A stretch of 64,000 nt of DNA from Bacteroides sp. (GTDB lineage: Bacteria; Bacteroidota; Bacteroidia; Bacteroidales; Muribaculaceae). Numbering within the stretch: the first letter of the stretch is position 1; each line of letters begins with the position of its first letter. Below are positions 47,792-57,119 of this stretch, one piece after another. Below the pieces are notes generated by a model that was not told where the DNA came from, made no database searches, and worked only from the letters and a program-made list of their open reading frames with translations. Made by a program: the position numbers and the translations under genes. The DNA is taken from positions 25,039 through 89,038 of the forward strand of contig JAAVDJ010000041.1 in the NCBI GenBank assembly GCA_014801875.1, written 5' to 3'.

Positions 47792-47866
47792 TCTATCAGG
47801 TCCGAGATTCGAGCATGACCCTACCGCCTCGAGACTTCTAAACATAAAACCTCAATTCATTGTTAT

Positions 47867-47903
47867 AAAGGGAGTGGAGCACGTGCTCCACTCCCTTTTT
47901 TAT
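47867..47903 (+). terminator. Terminator after the second POT gene
   Basis: A perfect 16-bp stem (AAAGGGAGTGGAGCAC and its complement) meets at a central CACGTG and is followed by TTTTTTA. Confidence 0.9.
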
Positions 47904-47953
47904 CGGTTCAAGATAGATTCCTTTATCATAAATATCATAAAAATTCCACCGGG

Positions 47954-49615
47954 ATGCTTAAAATTAAGAATTTCATTAAGATATACGAACAAAGTTTCAC
48001 GGAAAACTGGGATCTTCCCGTTCTTTCGGAGTTTGGCAAAAACAATACAATCACCTATGCCGTGCTTGCTGAAGATATCGCCAAGATGCACCTCCTTTTC
48101 GAGTCAATCGGTATTAAGGTGGGTTCCAAAATTGCGCTGTGCGGTAAAGATTCAGCTGCATGGGTGAAGGTCTATATGGCAGCCGTCACATACGGAGCGA
48201 TTATCGTCCCCATCCTTTCAGAATTCAATCCGCGTGACATTGCCCATATCGTCAACCATTCGGAAGCAGAACTCCTTTTTGTCTCCGAGCACATTTGGGA
48301 ACATCTTGAAGCCGAAACCCTCCTCAGCGTCAAGGGTGTGCTGAATCTTGACAAGCGGGAAGTGCTCCACGAAGCCTCCGGAGTTGAGCTTATGCGCCAT
48401 CTCCGTCTCCTGAAACGTCGGTTCAACAGAAAATATCCCGATGGCTACCGGCCCTGCAACGTCCTTTACGCAAACCGTGACAATTCGGAAGTAGTGGAAA
48501 TCAACTACACCTCCGGCACTACCGGGTTCTCCAAAGGAGTCATGCTGACGGGAGAGAATCTGGCCGGAAATGTTTGTTTCGGTGTCTCTGCCGAACTCCA
48601 TTTCCGCAATTCCCGTGTGCTCGCATTCCTCCCTCTGGCCCACGCCTACGGTTGCGCTTTCGATATGCTGACCCCTCTCGCGGAAGGGTCTCACATCACT
48701 CTTCTCTGCAAGACTCCCTCCCCGAAAGTGCTCCTCAAGGCTCTCTCAGTCGTAAGGCCACACCTCGTCATCTGCGTGCCCCTGATTTTGGAGAAAATCT
48801 ATAAGAACCAGATTCTCCCCATGATTTCAAAAGGCACCATGCGCTGGACTCTTGCTGTTCCTTTCCTCGACTCCCTCATCTATTCCAAGATTCGCAAGAA
48901 GCTCATCGATGCTTTCGGCGGTGAGTTTGAGGAGGTCATTGTCGGGGGTGCTCCCCTCAACCATGAGGTAGAGGAATTTCTACATAAGATTAAATTCCCC
49001 TTTACTGTAGGGTATGGAATGACTGAATGCGGTCCGCTTATTTCCTACACTCCCTGGCGTGAGTTTATTGTCGGCTCTTCCGGTCGCACTCTCCCCATCA
49101 TGGAGTCGAAGATTGAGTCGGCTGACCCGGAGAATATCCCCGGGGAAATATGTGTGAGAGGCACAAACGTAATGAAAGGTTATTATAAGAATCCTGAAGC
49201 CACCGCCGCTGTGATAGACAAGGAGGGATGGCTCCATACCGGAGATATGGGCACACGCACACCGGACGGCACCCTCTTCCTGCGTGGCCGCTCGAAGACA
49301 ATGATTCTCTCCGCTTCCGGACAGAACATATATCCGGAAGAGATCGAGGCTAAACTTAACAATATGCCTTTCGTCTCCGAGAGTCTTGTCGTAGAGCGTG
49401 ACGGACGCCTCGTAGCCCTTGTATACCCCGACTTTGACGCAACCGACAAATTCGGCATATCTCTCAACGACATGGATTCAGCCATGGAGAAAGTGCGCGA
49501 AGAGCTCAACAAGCTTGTCGCTCCCTATGAAAAAATCAGCAAGATCATACTTATGCCGAATGAGTTTGAGAAGACCCCGAAACGAAGCATCAAGCGCTTC
49601 CTTTATACCAGATAA
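47954..49615 (+). CDS. AMP-binding ligase, probable long-chain fatty acyl-CoA synthetase
   Basis: 553 residues. The phosphate-binding loop is NYTSGTTGFSKGVML. Later motifs are GYGMTECGPLIS, GWLHTGDMG, FLRGRSKTMILSASGQNIYP and the catalytic Lys in KTPKRSIKRFL. It activates a carboxylic acid, most likely a fatty acid, as an acyl adenylate and then a CoA ester. The stop codon is the first TAA of the GATAATAAA array that follows. Confidence 0.9.
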   Translation: MLKIKNFIKIYEQSFTENWDLPVLSEFGKNNTITYAVLAEDIAKMHLLFESIGIKVGSKIALCGKDSAAWVKVYMAAVTYGAIIVPILSEFNPRDIAHIVNHSEAELLFVSEHIWEHLEAETLLSVKGVLNLDKREVLHEASGVELMRHLRLLKRRFNRKYPDGYRPCNVLYANRDNSEVVEINYTSGTTGFSKGVMLTGENLAGNVCFGVSAELHFRNSRVLAFLPLAHAYGCAFDMLTPLAEGSHITLLCKTPSPKVLLKALSVVRPHLVICVPLILEKIYKNQILPMISKGTMRWTLAVPFLDSLIYSKIRKKLIDAFGGEFEEVIVGGAPLNHEVEEFLHKIKFPFTVGYGMTECGPLISYTPWREFIVGSSGRTLPIMESKIESADPENIPGEICVRGTNVMKGYYKNPEATAAVIDKEGWLHTGDMGTRTPDGTLFLRGRSKTMILSASGQNIYPEEIEAKLNNMPFVSESLVVERDGRLVALVYPDFDATDKFGISLNDMDSAMEKVREELNKLVAPYEKISKIILMPNEFEKTPKRSIKRFLYTR

Positions 49616-49647
49616 TAAAGATAATAAAGATAATAAAGATAATAAAG
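49611..49647. repeat. GATAATAAA 9-bp tandem array at the ligase stop codon
   Basis: Four exact units of GATAATAAA. The ligase stop TAA (49613-49615) is in the first unit and is followed in frame by TAA TAA-type codons. Confidence 0.9.
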
Positions 49648-49751
49648 ACTGTAGTCCGCTGCCTCATGCTGCGTAGTCACCGGGAGGTAGTCGAGTGCGT
49701 AGCCACCGGGAGGTGGGTAGCCACTGGGAGTGAGTCGAGTGCGTAGCCACT

Positions 49752-49875
49752 GGGAGGGCACTCACTCCGTGAGTGCCTGTCGCGACGCGGTGTGTGCTGG
49801 TGGGTAATCTCCTTCGCGACGCAGCGACGCGGCCCGGTATACTCGCAGCGGCACTCACGGAGTGAGTGCCCTCCC
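49752..49875 (-). repeat. Q module, copy A
   Basis: Begins GGGAGGGCACTCACTCCGTG and ends with its inverted copy. Each end is itself a palindrome (CACTCAC-TCC-GTGAGTG). The inside carries CGGGCCGCGTCGC-type and ACCAGCACACACC-type sequence. It runs opposite to the other copies when aligned by its inner sequence. Short GTAGCCACCGGGAG fragments lie to the left (49680-49750). Confidence 0.85.
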
Positions 49876-49889
49876 AGTAGGTGCAGTCC

Positions 49890-50020
49890 AAATAAGGACT
49901 TTAGGCCATTCGCCGAATGGCCGGACGATGCTGGTGGGTAATCTCAACCTTTGGCGATCCCATAGAAAATTACCGTATTGCTTCGTCCGGGCATTCGGCG
50001 AATGCCCGGGGTACCTTATT
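49890..50020 (-). repeat. P module, copy A
   Basis: Bounded by AATAAGG...CCTTATT. Inside these are palindromes GGCCATTCGCCGAATGGCC (49904-49922) and a GGGCATTCGGCGAATGCCC core (49987-50009). The middle is the most divergent of the five P copies (GGTAATTTTC where others have GCTAACTTCC). Confidence 0.85.
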
Positions 50021-50054
50021 GGAGAGTACGAGTGCCCTCCCGGTGAGAAGAAAC

Positions 50055-50102
50055 AAATAAGGACGTTAAAGCATTTGCGGAATGCTTTAACGTCCTTATT
50101 TT
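50055..50102 (-). terminator. Long hairpin terminator beyond cysS
   Basis: A 22-bp stem beginning AAATAAGGACGTTAAAGC with loop GCG, 28 nt beyond the cysS stop. Its AAATAAGGAC ends and CATT-GCGG-AATG centre resemble one end of a P module, so it may derive from one. Confidence 0.8.
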
Positions 50103-50129
50103 ACTCGCACGGGTTTTACTTTTACTCTC

Positions 50130-51596
50130 CTATTTCACAGACCATTCCACACCATTCTTGGTGTCTTTGATGTTGAAACCGAGAGCGGCAAGTTTGTCGC
50201 GGATAAGGTCGCTGGTGGTCCAGTCTTTGGCTGCCTTGGCGTTTCCGCGAATCTCCATAAGGAGGTCTACCGCACCCTCATAAGCCTTTGTAGCCGCTGA
50301 ATTGTCGGCATCATCGGCTATCCTCATGCCGAGGATATCTATGAGGTATGTATTGAATGTGTTCTTCAGCTTCTCTATATCTTCTTCTGAAAGCTTGATG
50401 CTGCCGTCCGAAGCGGAATTTATGAGCTTTGACGCTTCGAAAAGGGTTGCTATCACCTGCGGCGTGTTCAGGTCATCTTCCATAGCTTCCTCGCAGGCTT
50501 TAGCGAAATCAGGCACCTCGACACTTGATTTCTCCGCAGGTGTGAGATTCTGAAGACGGCGATAACTGTCTGTCATCTTCTGAAGAGCCTTCTCGGCTGC
50601 CTGAAGAGCGGCATTGGAGAAATCGACAGTGGAACGGTATTGAGCCTGCAGGATGAAGAAACGAATCACCATCGGCGAATAAGCCTTCTCCAGCAACGGA
50701 TGGGAGCCGTCAAAAAACTGTTCGAGAGTGATGAAATTATTGTAGCTCTTCCCCATCTTCTTCCCCTCGATGGTAATCATATTGTTATGAACCCAATAAT
50801 TCACTGTCTCGTGCCCCTGCGCCGCCACACTCTGTGCAATCTCACATTCGTGGTGAGGGAAAAGGAGATCAAGGCCACCGCCGTGAATGTCGAATTTCTC
50901 CCCGAGATATTTCTGCCCCATAGTGGAGCATTCAAGATGCCACCCTGGGAAACCCTCGCTCCAGGGGGAGGGCCAATGCATTATATGTTCGGGAGCGGCT
51001 TTCTTCCAGAGCGCGAAGTCAAGGGGATTGCGTTTCTCCTCCTGGCCGTCGAGCGCACGGGTAGTGTTCAGCATATCCTCGATATTGCGTCCGGAAAGCT
51101 TGCCGTAGTTATGGTCGCGATTATATTTCTCGACGTCGAAATAGACGGAGCCGCAGCTCTCGTAGGCATATCCTGCGTCAAGGATTTTCTTGATATATTC
51201 TATCTGCTCGATGATATGGCCGGATGCGTGGGGCTCGATGCTCGGGGGGAGCACATTCAGCGCCTCCATGTCATGATGATAGCGGTTCAGATAAAACTGC
51301 ACCACCTCCATCGGTTCGAGCTGTTCGAGGCGTGCTTTCTTTGCAATCTTGTCTTCGCCGGAGTCGGCGTCATGCTCAAGATGGCCCACATCTGTGATGT
51401 TGCGGACGTAGCGCACCTTGTAGCCCAGATGACGGAGGTAGCGGAAAAGCACGTCAAAGGTGATCGCCGGGCGGGCATGGCCGAGATGTGCGTCGCCATA
51501 TACCGTCGGGCCACATACATACATCCCTACATGTCCCTCATGCAGGGGTTTGAATGGTTGCTTTGTTCGTGAAAGGGAATTGTAGAGTGTAAACAT
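50130..51596 (-). CDS. cysS: Cysteinyl-tRNA synthetase
   Basis: 488 residues, class I. Zinc-site Cys28 is in [17 protein letters not shown], which also holds the HIGH-type motif (37-40). GWHLECSTM supplies another zinc Cys, and the KMSKS-type loop is KKMGKSYNN, with Gly in place of Ser. The C-terminal domain is complete. Confidence 0.97.
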   Translation of the reverse strand: MFTLYNSLSRTKQPFKPLHEGHVGMYVCGPTVYGDAHLGHARPAITFDVLFRYLRHLGYKVRYVRNITDVGHLEHDADSGEDKIAKKARLEQLEPMEVVQFYLNRYHHDMEALNVLPPSIEPHASGHIIEQIEYIKKILDAGYAYESCGSVYFDVEKYNRDHNYGKLSGRNIEDMLNTTRALDGQEEKRNPLDFALWKKAAPEHIMHWPSPWSEGFPGWHLECSTMGQKYLGEKFDIHGGGLDLLFPHHECEIAQSVAAQGHETVNYWVHNNMITIEGKKMGKSYNNFITLEQFFDGSHPLLEKAYSPMVIRFFILQAQYRSTVDFSNAALQAAEKALQKMTDSYRRLQNLTPAEKSSVEVPDFAKACEEAMEDDLNTPQVIATLFEASKLINSASDGSIKLSEEDIEKLKNTFNTYLIDILGMRIADDADNSAATKAYEGAVDLLMEIRGNAKAAKDWTTSDLIRDKLAALGFNIKDTKNGVEWSVK

Positions 51597-51704
51597 TTAA
51601 AATGAAAAGTGAAAGTTGAAAAATGAAAAGTGAGAAAGTTGAAAACCATGAATGCGATTGGCAGTCATAGTTTCCAACTTTCAGATTCCGTTTCTTGGTA
51701 TGCT

Positions 51705-51998
51705 TTAGTTCATCCCTGCGTTCTTCGGTGTGCGGGGCTGGATCTCGCCAAACTGAGCCTCATATTTCTTCACGTTGTCAGTGATGGCGAACATGAGCTG
51801 CTTTGCGTTTTCGGGGCTCATGATGACGCGGCTTACTACCGGAGCCTGGGGCATGCCGGGAGCGGCGAAAATGAAGTCGATGAGGAACTCGTTAGGACCG
51901 TGTCCGATCATAGCGAGGTTGCTATATTTGCCGTCTGCCACTTCGGGACGGAGCTGGATCTGGAGCTGGTTTTTGTTGTTGTTTTCAGGTGTTGCCAT
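51705..51998 (-). CDS. DUF3467-family small protein
   Basis: 97 residues with the DUF3467 pattern (LQIQLRPEVADGKYSNLAMI, GPNEFLIDFIFAAPG, VVSRVIMSPENAKQL). No signal peptide or membrane segment. The function is unknown. It stands between cysS and the ABC ATPase on the same strand, with gaps of about 100 nt on each side. Confidence 0.88.
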   Translation of the reverse strand: MATPENNNKNQLQIQLRPEVADGKYSNLAMIGHGPNEFLIDFIFAAPGMPQAPVVSRVIMSPENAKQLMFAITDNVKKYEAQFGEIQPRTPKNAGMN

Positions 51999-52096
51999 TT
52001 CTTGGTTAATTTTTTGTTTTTGCGAGACTAAGAGCCTCTTGATTTGTATTTTCGAATGCGAAGATAGACAAAATAAGGCAAACTGCCAAATTTTTT

Positions 52097-52765
52097 TTAT
52101 TTTTCTGTCTCTTCGCCGTCTATTCTTCCGTCGGTCATCTGCACGGTGCGGTCGGCTATGGAAGCCATCGAGGGGTCGTGGGTCACCATGACGAATGTCT
52201 GCCCAAGTTCCTCTCGAAGCCGGAAGATGATACTCTGTATTTCGTCGCGGTTGCGTGAGTCAAGGCTCCCGGTCGGTTCGTCGGCGAAAACCACTCTCGG
52301 ATGATTGATGAGCGCGCGCGCTATGGCACACCTCTGTTTCTCCCCTCCTGAAAGCTCAGCGGGTTTATGGCGCAGCCGGTCGGAAAGTCCTAAGGTTTCA
52401 AGCAGATGTCTGGCCTCTTCGAGACCTTCCTTTTTTCTTCTGCCGGCAATCCAGGCCGGAAGCGCAACATTCTCTTCGGCGGAAAATTCCGGAAGCAACT
52501 GATGAAACTGAAATACGAAGCCGATATTACGGTTGCGGAATTCGGAAAGTTTACGGTCTTTCAGGCCCAACACATCCGTGCCGTCAAACAATACGCTTCC
52601 CGAATCCGGACGGTCAAGTGTGCCCGCAATCTGAAGGAGAGTGGTCTTTCCCGCCCCGGACGGACCCACGATAGCCATTATCTTCCCCTCCGGTATGGTG
52701 AGCGAAACGTCGTGGAGCACCGTCAATGAGCCGTAAGACTTCGTGACGTTGCGTATCTCAATCAT
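52097..52765 (-). CDS. ABC transporter ATP-binding protein (LolD type)
   Basis: 222 residues. Walker A GPSGAGKTT is at 34-42, the signature is LSGGEKQR, Walker B is VVFADEPTGSLD, and the switch His is in MVTHDP. Its FQFHQLLPEFSAEENVALP pattern is typical of LolD. Permeases LolC/E are not adjacent. Its start overlaps the HMA-like gene by 8 nt. Confidence 0.88.
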   Translation of the reverse strand: MIEIRNVTKSYGSLTVLHDVSLTIPEGKIMAIVGPSGAGKTTLLQIAGTLDRPDSGSVLFDGTDVLGLKDRKLSEFRNRNIGFVFQFHQLLPEFSAEENVALPAWIAGRRKKEGLEEARHLLETLGLSDRLRHKPAELSGGEKQRCAIARALINHPRVVFADEPTGSLDSRNRDEIQSIIFRLREELGQTFVMVTHDPSMASIADRTVQMTDGRIDGEETEK

Positions 52766-52988
52766 TCTCTACCCCTTGTGTGAGCCATGCTCCCTTGAAG
52801 CCGGTCTCTTCGAGAGTCTTCAACACTTGCTGTGCGTGGTCAGCATCCTCGGGTATTCCATGCACACTCAGCACCTTGTCGGCGCTCTGGAGATCAAGGT
52901 TCCATTCCGCATTGGGGAAACGCGAGCGCATGGCTTTCAGGATTGAATCCTGGCAGTGTGCGCAAACTGCATTTGTCTTGAATTGCAT
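52758..52988 (-). CDS. Small heavy-metal-associated-type protein
   Basis: 76 residues, with CAHC near residue 9 in a ferredoxin-like HMA pattern (beta-strand, CxxC, helix, strands). Such domains carry Cu(I) or Zn(II), but here the core is divergent and metal binding is unproved. Coupled by an 8-nt overlap to the LolD-type ATPase gene. Confidence 0.75.
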   Translation of the reverse strand: MQFKTNAVCAHCQDSILKAMRSRFPNAEWNLDLQSADKVLSVHGIPEDADHAQQVLKTLEETGFKGAWLTQGVEND

Positions 52989-53033
52989 AACTATTTGATT
53001 TTTAATTTAGGCTTTAGGTTTTAGGCACGAGCT

Positions 53034-54281
53034 CTATTTCAGTATCCTCCGGTTTTTGGGATATAGATTGTTGGCTCGGCTTCCGATATTCTTGGCCGCC
53101 CCTAACAGCAACCCACGGTAAGCCACTATCACTACCCCTTTCGGTGTCCCCTCCGGTAGCACTAACGCCTCCCGGCGAAGATAGTTCACAGCCTGCTCCT
53201 TAGTCAGCTCCACTATCGGAAATCGAGTTCTGTCGAAATCCACGGAAAGAATATCCTCTATCTCCGGGACCTCCTCCTTCTGCTTCCCTTTCGGAGACAA
53301 CTCCTTTTTATCCTTCCCCTTTCCCACGCTCACCCTCCGGCGGATTTCCCGTGATATTTTGGGTTTCTCTTCCTCTATTTCCTCCCCCTCTTGCAAGGGT
53401 TTTCTGAAAACTGCCAAAAACAATCCCTCCCCCTCCGTGCGGTGCGGCATGAAACGATAAGCCGGATAGGGAGTCTCTATACCCCTCGGTATTCCCCACT
53501 CCTCCGGGAAAGAGAGGTCAATCGGAGTCAGGCCTAATTCCTCAGCTGCATAACGGACATTCTCCTCATTCTCCTCTCGGTTGAATGTGCAGGTGGAATA
53601 AATCAGGAAACCACCGGGACGCACTGCCTCCACAGCGTTCCCAAGTATTTCCCTCTGAAGCTTCGAGCAATCTGCCACAAGCTGTGGGCTCCACTGCTCC
53701 CGCGCTTTCTCATCCTTGCGCATCATCCCTTCTCCGGAACACGGCGCATCGACAGCCACTATGTCAAAACCGCCACCGTCTCGGGCGAAGGAAGCGGAGT
53801 CACGGTTGGTCACCGTCACATCCGGATACCCCCAGCGGGAAATATTCTCTCGCAGGATGGCCGCTCTTTTCCCTACATACTCGTTGGCGACCACTTTCGA
53901 ACCGTCAGGAAGCGCATCTATCATCGCTGTGGTCTTCCCCCCCGGGGCCGCACAAAGGTCGAGCACCGACACCCTATCCGGATTGCCATCCAACTGCAAG
54001 AGACGACGCGCCACCTCGTAGTATATCATCGAGGAGGCATCCTGCACGTAATAGGCTCCGGCATGAAGTAGAGGGTCAAGCGTGAACGACGGACGCTCCG
54101 GAAGATACACCCCTCCCGCACACCATCTGACGCCCCTCCCTTCCGGGAATTCGGCGCCGGGTTTGCGGGGATTGAGACGGACCGAAACGACCGGTGACTT
54201 CTCCATGGCGGCGAGAAATTCATCTGTCTCCTCTCCGAGCAGGAGACGCATTTCATCTATGAATCCGGCTGGTAATGGCAT
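53034..54281 (-). CDS. rRNA (cytosine-C5-)-methyltransferase, RsmF/NOL1 family
   Basis: 415 residues. SAM-binding motif VLDLCAAPGGKTTAM; the two family Cys residues are in DAPCSGEGMMRKDE and YSTCTFNREEN; C-terminal extension with PUA-like features. It methylates a cytosine in 16S rRNA or tRNA. It is divergent from the RsmI-like gene, with only about 50 bp between start codons. Confidence 0.92.
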   Translation of the reverse strand: MPLPAGFIDEMRLLLGEETDEFLAAMEKSPVVSVRLNPRKPGAEFPEGRGVRWCAGGVYLPERPSFTLDPLLHAGAYYVQDASSMIYYEVARRLLQLDGNPDRVSVLDLCAAPGGKTTAMIDALPDGSKVVANEYVGKRAAILRENISRWGYPDVTVTNRDSASFARDGGGFDIVAVDAPCSGEGMMRKDEKAREQWSPQLVADCSKLQREILGNAVEAVRPGGFLIYSTCTFNREENEENVRYAAEELGLTPIDLSFPEEWGIPRGIETPYPAYRFMPHRTEGEGLFLAVFRKPLQEGEEIEEEKPKISREIRRRVSVGKGKDKKELSPKGKQKEEVPEIEDILSVDFDRTRFPIVELTKEQAVNYLRREALVLPEGTPKGVVIVAYRGLLLGAAKNIGSRANNLYPKNRRILK

Positions 54282-54333
54282 AAATCATTTATTTTTCTGC
54301 AAAAATACAAATTTTTTTATTAATTTTGTATGT

Positions 54334-55065
54334 ATGGAAATTAAGTCAGCCCTTTATCTTATCCCGGTTAATATCAGTAATGCCCCGGCAGCCGACACGC
54401 TGCCCCCGGGCAACCTTGAAATACTCAGAGGATTACGCCATCTGATTGTAGAAAATGTGCGCACGGCGCGTCGTTTCCTCAAACGGTGTGACCCTGCTTT
54501 CGACATTGCGGCTCTGACATTCTATGAGCTCAACCGCCACACTGACCTCAACGCAGTCTCTTCTTATCTCGACCCTCTGAGAAAAGGGGAGCCTATGGGG
54601 GTCATGAGCGAGGCCGGTTGTCCTGCTGTCGCTGACCCGGGCTCTCTCCCCGTAAGCATTGCGCAGAGAGAAGGATTGAGGGTCATTCCCCTTGTCGGCC
54701 CCTCCAGCATCCTCATGGCTCTTATGGCCTCCGGATTCAACGGCCAAGGTTTCTCATTCAACGGCTACCTTCCGATTGAGGGGAAGGAGCGTGAAAAACG
54801 TCTGCGCGACCTGGAGGGAACCTCTCGCCGCCAGGATATGACCCAGATTTTCATAGAGACCCCATACCGCAACAACCGAATGGTGAAGGTGCTCGCCGAG
54901 ACCCTTAACCCCTCTACTCTCGTCTGCGTCGCCTGCGACATTACAGACCCGGATAAAGAGAGCATCCTGACCCTCCCGGCCTCCAAATGGAGAAAGGCTC
55001 GGTATGATTACGACAAACGTCCGGCTATTTTCCTGATTTATGCCGGAAACAAAACAAACGGCTGA
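54334..55065 (+). CDS. RsmI-like SAM-dependent methyltransferase (tetrapyrrole methylase fold)
   Basis: 243 residues. The fold is recognised from MGVMSEAGCPAVADPGSLPV (RsmI-like) and GPSSILMALMASGFN. It is shorter than RsmI and its start (MEIKSALYLIPVNIS) differs, so it is a paralogue; the rRNA target is inferred. A frame upstream of this ATG is open, but TAATTTTG at 54321-54328 is a likely -7 promoter element, which makes a start before 54334 unlikely. Confidence 0.85.
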   Translation: MEIKSALYLIPVNISNAPAADTLPPGNLEILRGLRHLIVENVRTARRFLKRCDPAFDIAALTFYELNRHTDLNAVSSYLDPLRKGEPMGVMSEAGCPAVADPGSLPVSIAQREGLRVIPLVGPSSILMALMASGFNGQGFSFNGYLPIEGKEREKRLRDLEGTSRRQDMTQIFIETPYRNNRMVKVLAETLNPSTLVCVACDITDPDKESILTLPASKWRKARYDYDKRPAIFLIYAGNKTNG

Positions 55066-56069
55066 TGGCAAGACGCAAGATTACTTTTGAAGGACAGATG
55101 ACTCTCCCGTTCGAGGAATGGGAGCCCCTTGACACACCCCCCACTCCCCCGGTGAGGCGCAACGTCTATGCGGCTGCTGAAATTCCACAGCCTAAGAAAC
55201 CGGTTCCTCCGGAAGACAGGTTGCTCTATTACTTCTCGATTGGCTCCGGCTCAAGCGGCAACTCCTGCTATGTCGGCACTCGTAAAGGGGGAATACTGAT
55301 AGATGCCGGAGTGAAGGCCGACATGATTGAGTCTTCTCTCGCGGCCAACGGAATTGATATGAAGAAGGTGGTAGGCATTCTGCTCACCCACGACCATTCC
55401 GACCACGTGCGCTACGTCTACACCCTCCTGCGGAATCACCGCCATATCAAGCTTTACTGCACGAACAGGGTGCTTAACGGAATACTCCGTCGCCACAGTA
55501 TATCGAAAAGAATAAAGGATTATCACCACCCTATTTTTAAGGAAATTCCTTTCACTTTGGCTGACCTTGAGATTACTGCTTTCGACGTGCCGCATGACGG
55601 AGTGGACAATATGGGTTTCTCCATAAGTTTCGACAACCGGCGATTCGTGCTCGCGACAGACCTCGGAGCTGTGACAGACCGCGCCCGCCATTACATGAGT
55701 CTCGCCAACTATCTCGTCATAGAGGCCAACTACGACCTCCGGATGCTTCTCTCGGGGAGTTATCCCGAATATCTCAAGGCGCGCATTCAGACCGAGCGCG
55801 GACATCTTGACAACAACAAGACGGCTGAATTTCTGAAAGAGATGATAAATCCGGCTTTGTCTCATGTCTTCCTCTGCCATCTTTCCCAAGATAACAATAC
55901 CCCCCAGAAAGCATTGAAAGCTGTCAGGGAGGCGTTGGAGGAAAAGGGTCTGAAAGTGGGAAATGCCACAAATTCTCTTGAAGACAGGGAATGTGATGTG
56001 CAGCTTATGGCCTTGCCTCGCTTTGAGTCGTCAAGGCTGTTTGTGTTCCGGCCGGAGGATCCGCACTGA
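55065..56069 (+). CDS. Metallo-beta-lactamase-fold hydrolase (YycJ/WalJ-like)
   Basis: 334 residues. A 50-residue Pro-rich N-terminal extension comes before the MBL fold, with SIGSGSSGNSCYVGT, the metal motif LTHDHSDHVR, and later His/Asp ligands (DVPHDG, ATDLG, FLCHLSQDN). YycJ-type enzymes are exonucleases linked to DNA repair or cell-wall control. The ATG overlaps the TGA of the preceding gene by one base (TGATG). The 3' end overlaps the convergent lipoprotein gene by 65 bp. Confidence 0.9.
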   Translation: MARRKITFEGQMTLPFEEWEPLDTPPTPPVRRNVYAAAEIPQPKKPVPPEDRLLYYFSIGSGSSGNSCYVGTRKGGILIDAGVKADMIESSLAANGIDMKKVVGILLTHDHSDHVRYVYTLLRNHRHIKLYCTNRVLNGILRRHSISKRIKDYHHPIFKEIPFTLADLEITAFDVPHDGVDNMGFSISFDNRRFVLATDLGAVTDRARHYMSLANYLVIEANYDLRMLLSGSYPEYLKARIQTERGHLDNNKTAEFLKEMINPALSHVFLCHLSQDNNTPQKALKAVREALEEKGLKVGNATNSLEDRECDVQLMALPRFESSRLFVFRPEDPH

Positions 56070-56613
56070 GGATGATGGTCAGGAGAGGACCCTCCACACC
56101 GTTGGGAGCTATTCCTGAGCGTGTCTCGAAACGGAGGTAACCTCCTCCGAAATCATAGAGTTCGATTGAAGTGTCATCATAGGTCTCGGCGTCGTGGCTC
56201 TCGAATTCAAGTGGGAGAGCATTCGTCAGGGACAGACTTTCGAGTATGTACGTCTCCAATGCTTTTGGCAGAAGGTCGCCCAAATAGACATTTTTCAGGC
56301 TGACACTCCCTTTGTCGATTACGTCTATCACCCATTCGCCGGGAGCCCCCTGCACATCGGTATATATCGGTGCACCCTGGCCGTCAGTCAATACCCCAAG
56401 GAAATCATACTGAGTAGAGTCGAGAGGCTCCCCCACCCTTATAGCGTCGGCAAGACTACGGATGGTCATGGCAATGTCATTGTCGGCGTGAAATTCTTCG
56501 CGTTGCGGCAGATTATCGTGGTTGGCTTTTTCCTTCGTTCCGTGACTGCATGAAACAACCGTCAGGAGCACAAGAACCACGACCACAGTGAGTAAACTAT
56601 TGTCTCTCACCAT
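56005..56613 (-). CDS. Lipoprotein of unknown function
   Basis: 202 residues from the chosen ATG (MVRDNSLLTVVVV); another ATG lies nine codons upstream. The hydrophobic signal ends in lipobox VVSC. The mature part is acidic (HADNDIAMTIRSLADAIRVG, then YDFLGVLTDGQG) and I do not recognise a family. It has its own promoter. The last 65 bp are antisense to the MBL gene's 3' end. Confidence 0.7.
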   Translation of the reverse strand: MVRDNSLLTVVVVLVLLTVVSCSHGTKEKANHDNLPQREEFHADNDIAMTIRSLADAIRVGEPLDSTQYDFLGVLTDGQGAPIYTDVQGAPGEWVIDVIDKGSVSLKNVYLGDLLPKALETYILESLSLTNALPLEFESHDAETYDDTSIELYDFGGGYLRFETRSGIAPNGVEGPLLTIILSADPPAGTQTALTTQSEARP

Positions 56614-56698
56614 CTTTTCATTAAATGCACTCGTATGCATGAGCCTTCCTTTGTTATGACTTTGTAAGCTGAATTAACATTCGATAACAAAATGTCCG

Positions 56699-56729
56699 CA
56701 AAGCTACAACTTTTTTTCGAAACCACAAA
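56699..56729 (-). promoter_or_regulatory. Promoter of the lipoprotein gene
   Basis: On the minus strand TTTG, exactly 19 nt, then TAGCTTTG. The start near 56692 gives a leader of about 79 nt. It lies directly beside repeat block B. Confidence 0.75.
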
Positions 56730-56760
56730 AAGAAAAACCAAAAAACACCCTCCCGGCGCC

Positions 56761-56820
56761 CCGCGTCGCACCGGGTCGCGTCGCACCGGGCCGCGTCACA
56801 CTGGGCCGCGTCGCACCGGG
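56761..56820. repeat. 15-bp GC-rich tandem repeat (4 units)
   Basis: Four units of CCGCGTCGCACCGGG with one or two changes each. The last leads straight into Q copy B, whose interior holds a related CGGGCCGCGTCGC. Confidence 0.85.
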
Positions 56821-56941
56821 AGGGCACTCACTCCGTGAGTGCCGCTGCGAGTATACCGGGCCGCGTCGCTGCCTCGCGAAGAAGAATACCCTCCAGCACA
56901 CACCCCGTCGCGACAGGCACCCACGGAGTGAGTGCCCTCCC
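56818..56941 (+). repeat. Q module, copy B
   Basis: Complete: left end GGGAGGGCACTCACTCCGTG, right end GGCACCCACGGAGTGAGTGC then CCTCCC. The interior has CGAGTATACCGGGCC, CGAAGAAGAATACCC and ACCCCGTCGCGACAGG. Followed 24 bp later by P copy B. Confidence 0.88.
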
Positions 56942-56965
56942 GGTGGCTACGCGCCCATACCCTCC

Positions 56966-57119
56966 AATAAGGTACCCAGGGCATTCGCCGAATGCCCGGA
57001 CGTAGCAATACGGTAATTTCCCGGACGAAGCAATAAGCTAACTTCCTATGGCATCGTCAAAGTACAGAATAACCTCCAGCACCGCCCGGCCATTCGGCGA
57101 ATGGCCTAAACTCCTTATT
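56966..57119 (+). repeat. P module, copy B
   Basis: AATAAGGTACCCAGGGCATT on the left and a GGCGAATGGCC...CCTTATT end on the right. The middle is GTAGCAATACGG, then GACGAAGCAATAAGCTAACT, so it holds the partial duplication that is also seen in copies D1 and D2. Confidence 0.88.

Noticed and set aside
49660..50104. A CRISPR array was considered because of regular repeats
   Set aside because: Repeat length and spacing are irregular, spacers are not unique, and there are no cas genes.
50640..51572. A 310-codon plus-strand frame opposite cysS
   Set aside because: cysS motifs are complete on the minus strand.
54082..54333. An N-terminal extension of the RsmI-like gene
   Set aside because: It would run through the divergent rsmF-like gene and a likely -7 promoter box; the ATG at 54334 gives the expected family start.
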